Counted from the stretch's first letter, positions 14,701 to 27,977 are shown. The stretch is DNA of 64,000 bases from Pipra filicauda (GCF_003945595.2 NW_024104140.1:124001-188000); one strand, 5' to 3'. Translations and numbers: made by a program. Notes: generated from the letters alone by a model not told the origin.

Positions 14701-17308
14701 ATTCTGATACTATAAAGCTCTGGAAATTACTTTTTGTGGATATGCGTGTCTCCTTTTCGACCAAAAAAAAGACATCATTAGAAAATGCTATTTTTTTTCC
14801 TTCAGAGAAACATGAATTGGAAAGAGAAAGAAAATTGAAGGATCAGAGTCAGAAATTTAAAATGCCCAGGTAGATTTAAGCCTAGATATATCATATGCAT
14901 GCAGCCCTGTTGTTACCTGGCTCAGGAGGGAAGTGGACAACTGACCAGCTTTTGCTCTAATGCCCCGCAAGGCAAATTGGAAGGGCTGGTCCTGCAACAT
15001 TCATTCAGAGCATACATCATGCACCTATATGCATAGATCTGTATGCAGAGACCTGCCACTGTGGGAAAGCCCAAAAGCAGCAGCGTTGGTGTGTCCTGTC
15101 TGTGGAAAATCCCAGATATCAGCCAGCGCGTCTTACTAACGACGTGTGTCACGCTGAGTTTGTCCGTACAAGTGGAACTGGGATCTTCTGCAGAGATCAC
15201 AAAAACACAGGCCAGGGAGTATGGCAGTGGGCTACCATTAAGGGTGATACTTCTCTGGAAAGGATCAGGGAAGCTGGCAAGTTTGTAGTATACTTCTCTG
15301 GCTAGTACTGTTCCAGCAAAAGGAAAGAGATGTGTTTCTTACCCTGCCAGCTGGACCGAGTGTGTGGCTCTTAGCACCTCTGAGACTGACACTTGCACAG
15401 GGCACAGAGCAGCTGAATTGGTCTTTGTGGATTTATGAATATTTGAATGGAAAGTAGTTGGATGCAGGAAGGAATTCAGTGAGACAGAAAAAAACCTTAC
15501 AGCTGAAATACCTAAGACCAAACAGAGATATTTAATAAAACCATCAGTGATCAAAACTACTAATTAAATAAAAAAAAGTTCAACATTCAAATTTGTTTTC
15601 GAGAGCTAGGTGGTCATTTCCTTTTCTACTCTTTAAAAACAAATTTGAAAAGAGGTTTTAAACCAGAAAGTTTTAAAAATCAGTGTTTTGCTTTGAAAAG
15701 TGTCAAAACAAGAAGTTTGGATGGAATTACTTTTCAATCTTGAGCAATTTAGTTAATTCAGCCCCAAACTGCAAAATACTGTGGTTGAGTCATAACTTAA
15801 CTTTTCAAAGCCAAGAACTATTTAGGTTGAAAATACTTTGCTAAGCTCTACTTCTGCCACAAAAGAGAAGCCTGCAGCTGTTTCATCCTGAATTATCCAT
15901 GGAGCACTGACTCCTTCCTTCACCATGCCTAATCAGCCCCAAATTTGCCTTCATCCATTAGCTTTGTTTGCTCTGTTGTCTGTCTCTTCTTTATCTTGGG
16001 AAGGAATAAAGGTGACAGCCCAGAACCAAACAAGGCAGCGACTGTCCTCTTCAATTGCCTGCAAAGCAACTCAGAGGGTTGTTCTCCTCTCTAATCAGAG
16101 TCCTGTAATGTCCCTAAAACACAAGAAAAGTTTTTTTTTAGATTTCCCTTGTGAAAGGAAACCTTTATACAGGAACCGTTTTTACCATGTCCACAAATGG
16201 AAGCTTCTTCGAGAGTATTTTTTCCTGCTAGAAACTACAAACCTTTTTTTTTTTTTCTTTACAAGCTGTTTAGGAAAAGAAATACAGGGATCAAAACAGC
16301 AATTAAAAAAAAAAATCCCTGCCTGACTGAGATGACAAACCACAATATCCAGATATAAATCACTGAGGGAATCACAGAGTGGCTTTCCACTAGTTTGCTG
16401 GCCAACATATATAAATAATAAAAGAATCATTCAGTAAATCTGATAGGATATTAGCAAGCAAGAGAAAACCAGTGACAGCCTGTGAACTGTTCACTAGTCC
16501 TAAAAGTAGTTGAAACTTTCAGGAATGCTTCTTATGGAAGCAGGTAGTTTATGTAAGACTCCTTTTCCAGTCCTGCAATTACTTACGACTCATAGGTTGC
16601 ATTACAGAAGAGTAAATGTTTAGCCTTCATGGCCACAGAGAAGAATCTGATGCTGAGAACGTTAAACCTCCAAGACCAGAAGACAAATAAAAAATACCTC
16701 AGCATTTGTCCTTTGAAACAAAACAAAGAAAGCCTAACAGTTTTTAAGCTAGACTCAGAAGTATTCATTCTTTCTGCTGTTAGTATTCTCTCAGGCTTGT
16801 CAATTCAACCACAACACTTAAAAAACCACAGGGCTTGCATACTTGCACTGTATGCATCTCTGCTTCTCCATGTGGTGGAATAGGTGTGCATGGGCTGGGT
16901 TCATGCACAGGCCCATCTCTCTTGTGGGAAAGGGCAGTGTCATCCCCTTCCCAGCATCTCCTCATGTTTTTTGCAGTAACACTTACAGCCAGTTTAGGTG
17001 ATATTTCCAAGACCTGAAATCAAGATCACATCTAGGTCAGGACTGCTGCCAAATAGAGTCCTCACTTTGTCCTCCAGGGTGCATAAGCATCAAGCAGCCA
17101 AAGCATCTCCAGAATGACTGGTAAATGCAGATATCCTTGGAAAAAACCATCTCTTGAGAGCAATCTGAGAATGTGGAAGAGATAGAAACTGCCTTTTGCA
17201 CTAAAATCTGTGCTAGAGCTCCTAGATGGGAAAGTGCTTGTTTGGTCCTGGACTGGAGGCAAGTAGAGGCATCCAACAGGAGCCGAGTGGCACGGCTGAG
17301 ACCATTTT

Positions 17309-17320
17309 GGGGGGGGGGGG
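17309..17320. repeat. G12 homopolymer
   Basis: Twelve consecutive G residues lie inside a long open frame at 17173-17766. A G12 run inside a coding region would be unstable, which argues against that frame being a gene. Confidence 0.9.
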
Positions 17321-20300
17321 ACATTTTGTGCAAGAAAAAATTTTGTCGGATTTACATCGAAACAGCCTCAGGAAAGCCTCAGTGCTTGGAGGAAAACATA
17401 AATCAGCAGTGGAGACTCAATGATTTCTTTTCACTGGAGAGGAAGAGCCTAGCTCCAGCACACAGGCTTCGGTGCAGCACGGGTGTGCCGGCTGAGGCAG
17501 CGACCAGGCTGTGGTGTGCTCCCATGCCCAGCAAAAAGCTCAGCCCATGCTCTGGTCTGAAGGGCTGGTGGGTGGCTGGAGCGCTGCCAACAGCAAAGCA
17601 GACATGCTCCTGGGGCCTTCCCACTGGTCAAAGGGAGTTTTCACTGCTCCTGCAACCCCCCCTCGGTTGCACGGGTCCGCAATACTGTGTGCACCAGGAA
17701 CTTCGACTGATTTTATTTTCCCACGAGTTTCGGGTCAAAAAATCTCTTTATGTTTGCCTTAGGTAAAAAAAAAAAACAAACCAACTTTTTTATGTTATTA
17801 CAAACAAAGGACTGGAAGCCGTAGTTCTTACTCCAGTATAAAAGGTACATAAGGATGTGAATGACTTTAAACATCACAACACTGGAAAATTTGAGGAAGA
17901 AGTTCACTCGACAACAAAGGAACCGATATTCCTTGAAAAAGCTGCATTCCCGGAGTTCTCATGGCATCGGACCGACTGAAAATCAAGTTCACATGTCCCC
18001 AATTATTTAACAGGAATTCTTAAAATTCCCACAGGATAAGTAATTTGAAACAAGCCACAGAGCTATTTTGCTTGTTTCCTGGGGCAAATTTATGTCATAG
18101 TTTGGTAGTTACAGTGTTATCAGCTGCCTTGGAAAAACAGGCTATGCTAATATGACCATTACCTAATTCATGCCTGGAGTCTGATCCTAGGAGATTTCTA
18201 AGCCTTTTAGTGATCCCTTGAATGGCCTCTTTATAACTTAAAACACAGGGACATTTACTGAGGTGGCTACCACAGTATGAAAACAGGAAGGTTTTTAAGA
18301 ATAACCATTTTTGTTTGATATCCTACCATCTATACAACTGCAGACTTGTGCATAAATGCACATGACTACTTTTTCACCACTATACATGAAAACAAAATCT
18401 ACCCAATGGACTTCAAGAACAAGCTGGGAGATGGGAATGTGGAGGAGATGAAGATACTAGTGGAGCCTGATATCAGTGGTTTCCAGAGCAGATGGAGGCA
18501 GAAAATACTTTTCCTGCTTTTTCATTACTTATTCTGGTTTAATACCCCTTAGGAAGGCCAGTGGGTGGGGGACCTGCCCTGCCAAAGGTATCCTGGGCTC
18601 TGGGCATCTTTCTGCCCCTGACTTTACACACAGCCTTGGGGCAAGCCTTTTCAATCTTTGGTGCCTCGGCTTCCTATTCTCCCTGTAAAGTGCTTACATA
18701 TGACCTTAGGGGCTGCAGAGGATGGTTTCCTCTCCAACAGCAACTGGGTCTCACTGCTGTCTGCCATGGCCCCAGAGAAGCACTGAGGCACAGCAGCAGT
18801 GAGTCTGGAGGAAGGTGGTGTCATGGATCATCAAACTGGCCAAATTTCCATTTGCTCTGTGTGTGCTCTGGCTGGTGGAGAGGACCCTGAAGTGAACTGG
18901 TGGTACTTTCTGCTTCCAGGGCTGCCCTTGATGCACAGAGCTGGTACCTCTGCCCTCCAGCAGGAGCTGGAACATGCCTCTTCTGTGGTATGCTATGTGG
19001 CAATGTTTCCAGTGACAGGCACGTGACTTGTACATTGAATGTGACAAACTGAGCACTTTGTGACTTTAAAAACAAAAAAAAGCTTCCCCAGATTTGTGGC
19101 TACCATGGGCAGATGACAATGATGGCATCATTTGGTGTCATGAAGGCCAAGTTGATGTACTTCCCTCACAGGCTGCCTCTGAAAGAAGGCACCCCACAGA
19201 AAATGTGATTTTTCAACTTGGAGAATCCTGTCTATGGGAAATGAAGCTCCCCACGACCAGGAAATCAGGTCTGCCATTTTACAGGCTTCTCACATAGTTT
19301 GCCTGTGTTTGGAGTTGACTGATGAACAGTGAGATCTTATTACTGCACCCCTGCCCTTCCTCTCCCCTTCTGCTCTTATTTGTATCTCTTCTTTGTTGAC
19401 ACATCTGAATTTTGGCAGGAATATCTCTGAGACAGGGACCACAACAGAACATGTTCCTAAAAAGAATCAGCATACTTGTCAAGTGACAAGCATACCAGTG
19501 AAGTAGAGCAACGAAAAATTAGGTGGAAATAAATGCTATTTCTTGGTTATTTACATGTGTCAAATAGAATAGATCAGACAGGGAAGTTTTACTCTGCATA
19601 TGTAAACTCAGCCTGTTTTCTGTTCACAGTTTGAAGACAAATCACTAACTGGGGTCAGGCTTTGCTTGAAATCATTTAAATCTCCATGAGATGTAAACCT
19701 GATGCATAGAGAAGTTAGGAGCACAGAATCACTGAAGGATTACTCTGTCATTCCTGGAGGCATGCACGATTGAGCTTTGACTGCAGGCGAGCTGAACTGT
19801 CCTTTGGGAGCACACTCCTCACTCCATGAGCACTTGGGTTGGATGGCTACAGCAGGAGTGTTGGGCCATGAGGGCGCTTTTACTTACCCGTTGCAACATC
19901 CCAGAGCAGCAATGCTAAGTTGGTAGAAACTTTAAATGAAAATTAAAACAAATCCCCTTTGGGATGAGATGGAAATGTCAGCCCAAGGAGGAATCTGTTC
20001 TCAGTAAGTTGCAAGGAACCAAAGGAGATACAATTTGGAATCCAGCCTTGGCTGCACCACACACCATCTGTCAGCCTTGCAGAGTAAAATAAAGGAAAAG
20101 CAGAGTGTGTGCAAGTATCCTCTCCCTCGCTGGAGAGCCCAGAGGCCGGAGAAGTGGCTTGTGTTCCCCGATACATTTCTCAAAACCAAAATGACAGATT
20201 CATTTTCCCACAGTGGTGACACTGTGCGTTGCTCTCTCATCCTACTCGCTTCTTCCCTTGGCAAGCAGGGGCACAGACTGCCAGGCTGGGACCTGAGTGA

Positions 20301-21918
20301 GAAGGCTCTGTTCCCATGGTTGGAGATATGAGTTTAGCAAATTGCAGGAGAAGAACAAGAGAGAGCAGGGGATGCTGAAGTCTCTCCATCAGGCATCCTG
20401 CTGGCAAAATGCAGGGGCTTGCTTCTGCCCTTGTGGGCACCTGAGGACTTTTGGTACTGAGCACTTTCAGTCAGGCAAAAGCTCTTCTCCCTCTTCTCCC
20501 CCCTGCCCTTGTACATTTTCGTAACCTTGCAGAAGTTTCAGACAACGTCATCTTTAACCTACTGCAGGCAGGACTTGGGAGCCACGTGAGGGATGGTGAG
20601 GGGGACCACACTTGATCAGCACACCAGCCCCACGGCCAATGAGCAGGGAGTTGGACTACACTCCCCTACATGCCACCCCAAAACGGGGTGCCGGAGTGTC
20701 TCCCCCTTGGCATTGCATTTTGAAAGATGTGTCTGGCGAGACAGCTGGCTGACTTTGGCAGGCACTACCCTCAGTGCGATCATTAATTAAAGCACAGTTG
20801 AGAAAAGCATAGCACAAGCTTACTCTGCAACCGGATCTGCAGCTCACTAGCAGAGTGGGGCATCCTGCTCCATTCCATATCTCTTTTTTTCTGAAGGAGT
20901 TGGTAGCTTACGCTGTGTACTGAAAATAAGAGAGCGGGATGAAGAGGAATGAATCCTTGTGCTAATCAGTGAGAAAGGGCCTTGTCTGAGAGATAAGGCA
21001 ACCCAGGAACAGAACAGCAGGTCATATCGCTGCAATAGAAAGGATAAGCAAGGCAAGATATAACAGCTAAAGGCTATTTTATACAAGCCTCCTCCTGCTT
21101 CCTCTGTGGCACCAAAGACTGAAAGACTCACTCTGCGAAACAGAAGAGTGAGAAGGAGGAACAGGTGCCCTGTCTACTGCAGTCAGAGCTGCAGCTGCTG
21201 CATATCTCCCCGTATTTCTGTGCCATCAGCTGAGCTCTTCCAGGTACCAACACTGAAGTTGCACATATTGCGTTCCTAAACAGACACACAGCTGTTTGCT
21301 GCTGTCACCTTTCCCACTGCTGCCCATGTAGGGAGATTCGAGATAACCACAATGCGCAGGCTTTCCTGCGGCTGTAGCTCTCACCTGCCTGCGTGCCTGC
21401 CTGTCACTGGGCTGCCCCTGCCCCTGCTGAAAGGTACCTGCGCCCCACACTCACTGCCACCGTGGAAAAGCAGGCAAATAGTGTGCCACAAAAAGGGTCT
21501 GTTGATAAGTGTTAGTGCGACAGGCTTGCTAAAGTCACCTTCAAGCCCCTGGATGGTTTGGTGCCGTGTTGCTCCTTCCTCAGAGCACAGTAACAGGACG
21601 AGAGGACCTCCACTGCACGTAAAGTTATTGCTATAGCCCAACTAATGATTACTGAAACAGGCAGAGAAGAGTAACTTTTTATCCCCAAACCGAAGTTTCA
21701 TTAAAAATGGCTGGTTTTCAGAAAAATAGGTTTTAAGAAACATTTCATCTTTGAACAAACTCAAAGTAGGAGAAAAGAATTCCTTTTTTTTTTTTTTAAT
21801 TGTTGTTTCTTTGAACTTATTAGCATAGAAATCACATAGAAGGTCATGGAAGCTCTTTGGTTTATTGTTACTGTTTTTGTTTTGGGGAGAAAGAGAAAAT
21901 TCAAATATTTGCAGGGGG

Positions 21919-21950
21919 AAAAAAAAGAAAAAAAAAAAAAAAGAAAAAAA
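21919..21950. repeat. A-rich low-complexity run
   Basis: A stretch of almost pure A broken only by two G residues, flanked by GGGG on the left and CCCC on the right. It is simple sequence and no retrotransposon body is recognisable next to it. Confidence 0.85.
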
Positions 21951-24685
21951 CCCCTATGACTTCTTACTTACTTTTATTTCCTAGTCAGAAGGAGACCAGA
22001 ACAGGGTTGTTTTTGCTTGTTTCTAAGCAGATGCTTTTGTTGGAAGACCTCTCATCCTCAGCTATCAGATCTTCCATATTAATAGAATTAAAGCAGCACA
22101 AAGATGTTCAGTGTCATGTTGTGTCACGCCCCACTCCTCCCCTTCTCCCTGTGTTTCAAGCTCTCTTTGGAGAATTGCTGTGGAAATGAAATTTTGGGGT
22201 TGGTTCTCCCCTTGCTTGCTATTGTATGAGGACAGTGAATTTGCTCAGGGTTTAGCACAGCTGCATCACATAAACCAATTGTGTTGGAGGCACTTGTGGG
22301 CTTGTTTTGAGTTTAACCTTCTGCGTGGTCTGTGGGTGCAAGTACCAGCCTAGTTATGCAACTCCTGTCTCCATTCCTCCAGGCTTTCCCCTCCTCCTTA
22401 TTAGAAATAATGTATTTTAGCTCTCATCACGTTGCCTTCTACCCACTTTAGAGTCCATAAATACTATAAATCAGGCTCTGTTTTACAGATGGAGCTTTGC
22501 TTTCCCCTGTAGGATTATGTATTTTGCAGAGGAAGAGGAATTCAAGTCCAGTTAATGATTGCATTGAAGCACCTTGAGTTGATGCCATGAAGCTTCTTCT
22601 CCATCTGATCATGATTATGTGCAAGGGACAAAAAGATTTTAAATGCTGGAAAATGTGCTGAGTCTCATCTATTTCAGATTATTTTGCATCTGAATTTACA
22701 ACAAACGGGCAATTTGCTCAAGATCCGAGGAACCAGAATTACCCCCTTTCCCTGCCTTTCATCACTTGAAAGTTTTCTTTTAGTGTTTTGATTTTAATCT
22801 TCCTTCTTTTTATTTTTTTTTATTTTTTTTTAGGTGGAGACTTTGCATAACTCTTTCTTAAATACATATCTCTATGTCTTAAAATGTGGCATGAGCATGA
22901 ACAAAAACTTATGCAAATAAGCATTTCAGTGTAACAAATTAGATTAAATTCTGAGTAGTTAATCTGCTGTCAATCTGCTACCTGCCCTTGCTATTGATGG
23001 ATTTCACAATCAGTATAGGGAATTAACTGAAAGACTAAATACAGCCTGTGGATTTGCAGATGTTAGCGGGGGCTAGCAGTCCATGCAGGGCTAGTGAGCC
23101 AAGCATTGCCACTGCTCCTTTCTATTTGTTTAATCTGATTCTATATACAGCTAAAACTACTCTGCTTCTTTTCCCACAGTTATATTGCAATGTAAGCTTT
23201 TTTTCCCTGCAGTAGCCATGGGTGTAGCTGTGCAAATCAGGAGACTTCATGTTAGTAGCATCACTTGTGATTAAGGTGGCCTGACAGTCTCCCTTACAGC
23301 ATCTTGCCTTAAAGCGTTTGTTCTTTTAGTTTGCCAAATGTTGCCATCAGGGAATGGAATTTTCTAGGAAGGATGTCTGACCCTAGATAGAGCCAGGCTG
23401 ATTTCTGAGGGGGAAATTGCACTATCGAGTTTCAACCAAATTAGATCAAGACAAATGCATTGTTTAGTCCACGCAGGGAAAAAAAGAAAGACGTGAGAAA
23501 ATTCTTGCTATTGTTTTGACAAAAGGGTTTCAAACACCGGGTGTCAGAGGATATGTTTGGTACTTAGCAAGCTGCAGAACAAACCGCGTTTTTCCCGTCT
23601 CACATCACCACCATCCTCTGTTGAGGAAGGTTGATCTCCTTATTCCCAGCTTTTTCATCTCCAGTCCTCTGGCTCTGACTCCCACTCTCTCTCACTGCCC
23701 CCCACCCTTTGTGTTAGCTCCACCTCCCTGCCACCTGGTTGTCTCAGTGGAAAAGAAAGTCTCAGCATGAACAGTTTGTACCCTCATTAAGTTCTTCCAG
23801 TGCCTTTTGTGTATAAATAGATATAAATTGACGGTGGAGGAACTTCTAGTTGTGCTTTGAGGGAGGTGTATTCTCACTTACAGATCTTACTGGCCTTTTA
23901 GTGGAATCTAAATTTGGAAAGTGACCCAGTTGTGCTACACTTCAGCAACCTCTTATTGATTAGCCTCTCTAATATAAACCAGATATACTTTAGTTTCCAA
24001 AGGTGCCTGGTATGAGAAAGATCAGTTACCCTCGAAGTGAATCCCATTTGCTTCACGTTCCAAAACCCAGGGAGTCCTCATTCCCTGTGTCATAAGCTTC
24101 TTTATGAAGCTGGGCCTTTGGCAACAAACTGCACAGTGCAATGAAAACTGGTATTTTGTTAAATTAATATTCTTACATAACCGATCTTTCACCCGGTGGT
24201 CACCGACTCAAGTCTCACTGCAAACGGTACTTCCGAGAGGAGGGCAGAGAGAGAATCGATTTTCTATTTCTCAGGAGCACAGATGCAACCTCCAGTGAAT
24301 TAAGTTATTCTCCAAACTCGTATCCCCTTGAGTGCTGGCAAAACAAGGTTTCAGCAAGGCCCCTTGCGGGCACGGCAGCGAAAAGGCGGCGAGCAGCTGG
24401 TTACTGGCTCAAAGGCAGGGAGGTGGGAAGGGAGACCCCGCCAGAGGCACAGCACAGGGTCCCACGGGCGGGCAGGACCCAGTGGCCGCATCCCGGCGGT
24501 GGGGGCAGGGCTGGCCGGGCGGATGTGGGAGGGCTGCGGGGGTCGGGCCGAGGGGGGGTCGGGGCCGAGGGGTCCGTGCCGGGTCCGTGCCGCGGTCGGC
24601 GCTGCCCCCCTGGGATTGGGATCGGGATCGGCTCCGGCCCCCAACCCGCGCCCCGCCCGCTCCGGCCCCGCCCCGCCGCGATCGC

Positions 24686-24690
24686 CCAAT
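24686..24690 (+). promoter_or_regulatory. LPL: CCAAT box of the LPL promoter
   Basis: CCAAT lies 16 bp upstream of the first octamer. The mammalian LPL promoter is known to carry a CCAAT element just upstream of an octamer at about -65 and -46, so the order and spacing match. NF-Y binding is inferred from family knowledge. Confidence 0.7.
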
Positions 24691-24705
24691 GCCCGCGGGG
24701 GCCTC

Positions 24706-24721
24706 ATTTGCATATTTGCAT
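24706..24721 (+). promoter_or_regulatory. LPL: Tandem octamer ATTTGCAT ATTTGCAT (Oct-1 site) of LPL
   Basis: Two perfect copies of ATTTGCAT abut with no spacer (24706-24713 and 24714-24721). Human LPL has one octamer at about -46, bound by Oct-1, in place of a canonical TATA box. Here too there is no clear TATAAA. If the human spacing holds, transcription starts near 24755. The second copy is an unusual feature of this sequence. Confidence 0.75.
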
Positions 24722-24754
24722 ATTGTTGGGCACTTAAGGGGCCGGGCGGGGAGC

Positions 24755-24936
24755 GGTGGTGGAAGGGTTGGCGGTGCTGGGTGCTTGGGGATTGTCCCAC
24801 AGCCGGCCGTGCCCCGCCGCGCTACGCTTGTATTTAGTTTTCATCAGTTTTTTTTTAAATCAGAAAGTTACTTTTAATTTTATTTTTTTTTTCTTTTTTT
24901 GTGTGCCGAAACTTTTGCGCCGCTGAAGGAGGCGGG
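24755..24936 (+). other. LPL: LPL 5' UTR (start position inferred)
   Basis: The start is inferred from the octamer-to-start spacing of human LPL and gives a leader of about 180 nt, close to the mammalian length. No upstream ATG occurs in this stretch. It contains several T-rich runs (about 24847-24900), an unusual leader composition set between GC-rich blocks. The true start needs 5'-end data. Confidence 0.5.
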
Positions 24937-25000
24937 ATGGGGAGGAAGGTGTTCCTGGCCGTCCTCTACCTCTGCCTGCGCTGGGTGCCTGCTCTGGGCG
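24937..25000 (+). CDS. LPL: LPL exon 1 coding part (signal peptide)
   Basis: The ATG lies in GCGGGATGG with G at +4, and it is the first ATG after the promoter. It opens a basic then hydrophobic leader, [16 protein letters not shown], typical of a signal peptide. The exon ends after the first base of codon 22, before donor GTGAGT, giving a phase 1 intron as in mammalian LPL. Confidence 0.93.
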
Positions 25001-27899
25001 GTGAGTCCGGGGGCGGGGGATCGGGACGGAGTCCGGAGCGCGCACGGGGGCTGCCGGCCCTCCCTGTTGCTTTTGGGGAAGGGGGCTTGGGGAGGAAACG
25101 CTGCCGGCATGGCGGGAACCTTTTCTTTTGTAAAGCTCTCCCGGGGTGTTTGGGATGCTGCGGGACCCGGGTGTCGTGAGGTGGCCTCAGAAGGCGCTGG
25201 AGAGTGATACCGGGGGGTCCTACATCCTGTTGGGAGAGATGTGGAGCCTCTTCTTCGACCGGAGCTCAGGCACAGCCTGCCTGGCTGATGGCACGAGCTG
25301 TCAAGGTTTGGGATGTGTCTTTTCCCCCCAAGCAAGGTGGCTTCCAAGAGTCCCTTGCTCCAGCAAGGGTTTGGCGCATCACGGTAAGGTCCCTTAGCCC
25401 TCTCCTCTGTTCTGCATGGGACTCATCCATCCATTTCCTACGGTTCTTGGTCCTAGACAAGGCAAGGCTGAGTTTCATCAGTATCATGATAATCTATTTG
25501 AGTAGCTGTTAATGCCCGTAATGCAGCAGAATCCGTCAGGGAGAAAGTGAGCAGAGAGAGTGTACTCTCGTGGTGTCTTGTAGATTCACTGAGGTTGTGC
25601 TTGCACTCTGCCTGTTGCACCTGCACTGGTGCGTGGACACCTCCCAGGCTACGGGGAGGGGAACATGTGGGAATGTTGACTGCTAGATGTTCACTGTTGC
25701 TCTCTCGGTTAATCACACCACGAGTGCAGCTTTTATGAGCAAAGAGTCTTGTTTTAGGAGACCACCACTCCTCGAGCTTATGTTAGCAGTTGCCCTGTCC
25801 CGGGCTTCTTTCTTACACTGATCTCCCACACACAGTGTCTATCTTCAAAAGACCACGGCCTTAGAAGAAAATGTGGCTGTAGCTCTTAGACCTGCTGTGT
25901 GATACTAAAATGGAATGTATAAACTGCTGTTTCTTCTACTGTGGATGCCTTTGTTATTGCTTTGTGACAAGGAAGCTGAAGGGAAGTATTCAAAAGTAAG
26001 AGGATGGGGTGCTAGGGCACAGCCAAAGAAATGTGTTCTTGCTTTCAATCCATCTTGTGTCATCAGAGACAATCAAAACTAGTTTTCATCACAGTATCCA
26101 AGTTGTATACAGTAAAATCACTACCTTCCAAGAGCAAGCTTTCATCCCTGCAGGAACTGACTTGCTGCAGACATACTAATAATATTCATTATTCCTCCTT
26201 AGGAACAGGTTATATGAAAGCAGATTGTGTGTTCATCCTAAAGCTACACGCGCCTTCAGTCCCACACTATTTCTTGCACACCACAGTAAAAAGTGCTTTG
26301 AAACCATGGAAAACACACGATGCAGCCCTTCAGAAATCAGGAATATTTAATAAACAACATAGAAAAATATATTCTAGATGAAGATAATATTGGTGTTCCA
26401 GGAAAAGATAACATTACTAGGAATACATTCTGATTGATCCCTGTTTTTACCAACATAAATCCAGAGTCAGCATATTTGCACTGTTGTGTGATGTGAGCCT
26501 TTGCTATGGCTGTGTTTGGGGTAGACCTACCAGGACAGCTGTGTTGTGGCCTTTCCAGAAACAGTGCGTTTCTGAGAAGGCACAGAGGTGAGACTGTCAG
26601 GCATCAAAAGTGTTGTGGAGATTAGCATGACCACTAGTACTCCTCTGTGCAGAAGTACTTGCGTGCCAGGGCTTTCTCAAGCATCCTTTCCTCCTTATTA
26701 CTGCAAAGTCTGACAGTGGTTGCATTTTAATTGTCTTGGGCTAATTCCAGATATCCCAGAGGGACTGATGGATGGCAAGAGCTCTGCTGGATTGAGTTAC
26801 GAGCATCCCAGCTGCAGCTGAGTAAGGATTTGACAGGGAGTGCCGTGGAAAGGGGCACCCATGTGCACAGTGCGAGAGCAGCAGTTTGCCAGCTGCAGGA
26901 CTTGAGCAGGGAGGTCCTTGCTCAGCATCTGAACTTGCGCCCAGTAGCTTTTCAGAGGGGTTGCTCTTTCCATTTGTGTCCACCTGTGAAGCGAAGCAGA
27001 ACGTACTCTCAGGGTTCTGCCACTAAGGAATACATAAATAAACTTGGGGTTGTAATTTTTTTACAGCAAGGTTAAACAGTAACCTGACTTGTGAGGTAGG
27101 TTTCCTGGGATTGCAACACACCCAGTAGTCTGCTTTCAGTTTATAGTGTAGGTCAGATTAAACGGTAACAATTTCTGTGATGCAGCCCCTTTATTACAGC
27201 TGACTGTGAGTTTCCTTCAGAACTCTTAGGAATTCAGTATGACTGATTGATGGATGATCCTAATGCTGGCTGTCAGCTGAGGGTAGAGTTAATCCAGTAA
27301 ACTACAGCTGGTAAATGTTTGATGTTATATGCAGATGTTTGGTGCTGTGCATGTGTATTTGTGTGCACGTCTCTGTGGGCTGCAGTTTACACAGTCTAGT
27401 AACACAATTTCAAGGATCTTTGCACCTAGCTAATAGTATTTCTATTTCTGAGTATGTAATGCTAGGAAGTTGCTGTTTATCAAAGATTCCCTTGTTAAAA
27501 ACGTAGCTTAGGTGTGCTCGTTCTGGCAAATGCATTGTTATATTCTGGCAAGCTGTGTCCAAAGTGGGCAGTTTAACTTTTGATTAATATTCCAGATGTT
27601 GTTACTTCCTCAAAACTCTCATTCTCCACCCAACTGACCAGTGATAAACAGTTTTCACAATCCAAATAGTTTGCCAGGTTGCCTTGGGCTTCCTGTGAAG
27701 TAAACTGGAAACTGAATTCTCTTGATTACTGTGTCAGAATGCTTCAAGTCTAACTGAATGGAGTTTCACAAGTTGCAAGTCAAAAGTGTCAGAAAGCTTG
27801 AACAGGAAAAAAAGAACTACTGGCTTTTCCCCGTTTCTAAGCTTTTTCTTTCCACACTCTAGAGTTCTATGAGATTCTCAATACCTTGGTGCTCAGAAC

Positions 27900-27977
<78 letters not shown>

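Larger units (their letters stand above)
4413..24359. other. 5' flanking intergenic DNA upstream of LPL, no recognised gene
   Basis: About 20 kb without a supported gene. Open frames up to 197 codons occur (for example 17173-17766), but none shows a known domain and several cross homopolymers. I looked for exons of INTS10, the gene next to LPL in humans, and did not recognise any. Distal LPL regulatory elements could lie here but cannot be identified by reading alone. Short homopolymer and A-rich runs are the only clear low-complexity structure. Confidence 0.55.
24360..25060. promoter_or_regulatory. LPL: CpG-rich promoter region of LPL
   Basis: Composition switches abruptly from AT-rich to strongly GC- and CpG-rich and back, spanning the proximal promoter, 5' UTR, exon 1 and the start of intron 1. 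GC boxes of the CCCCGCCC type lie around 24650-24680 on both sides of the CCAAT and octamer elements. This is the only such island in the window and marks a single promoter. Long open frames within it (24328-24877, both strands) arise from the lack of AT-rich stop codons and are not genes. Confidence 0.75.

Noticed and set aside
17173..17766. 197-codon plus-strand frame
   Set aside because: No recognisable homology, and it reads through a G12 homopolymer, which is unstable in coding sequence.
19708..19740. CACAGAATCACTGAAGG resembling a CR1 3' end
   Set aside because: Only a short match, and the expected following CR1 tail sequence is absent.
24328..24877. Several 100-180 codon frames on both strands in the promoter region
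   Set aside because: They overlap in multiple frames inside a CpG island where stop codons are rare. The octamer and CCAAT elements of LPL lie within them.
24901..24936. Upstream in-frame GTG start extending the LPL N-terminus by 12 residues
   Set aside because: Vertebrate translation should use the ATG at 24937, which has good context and begins a proper signal peptide.
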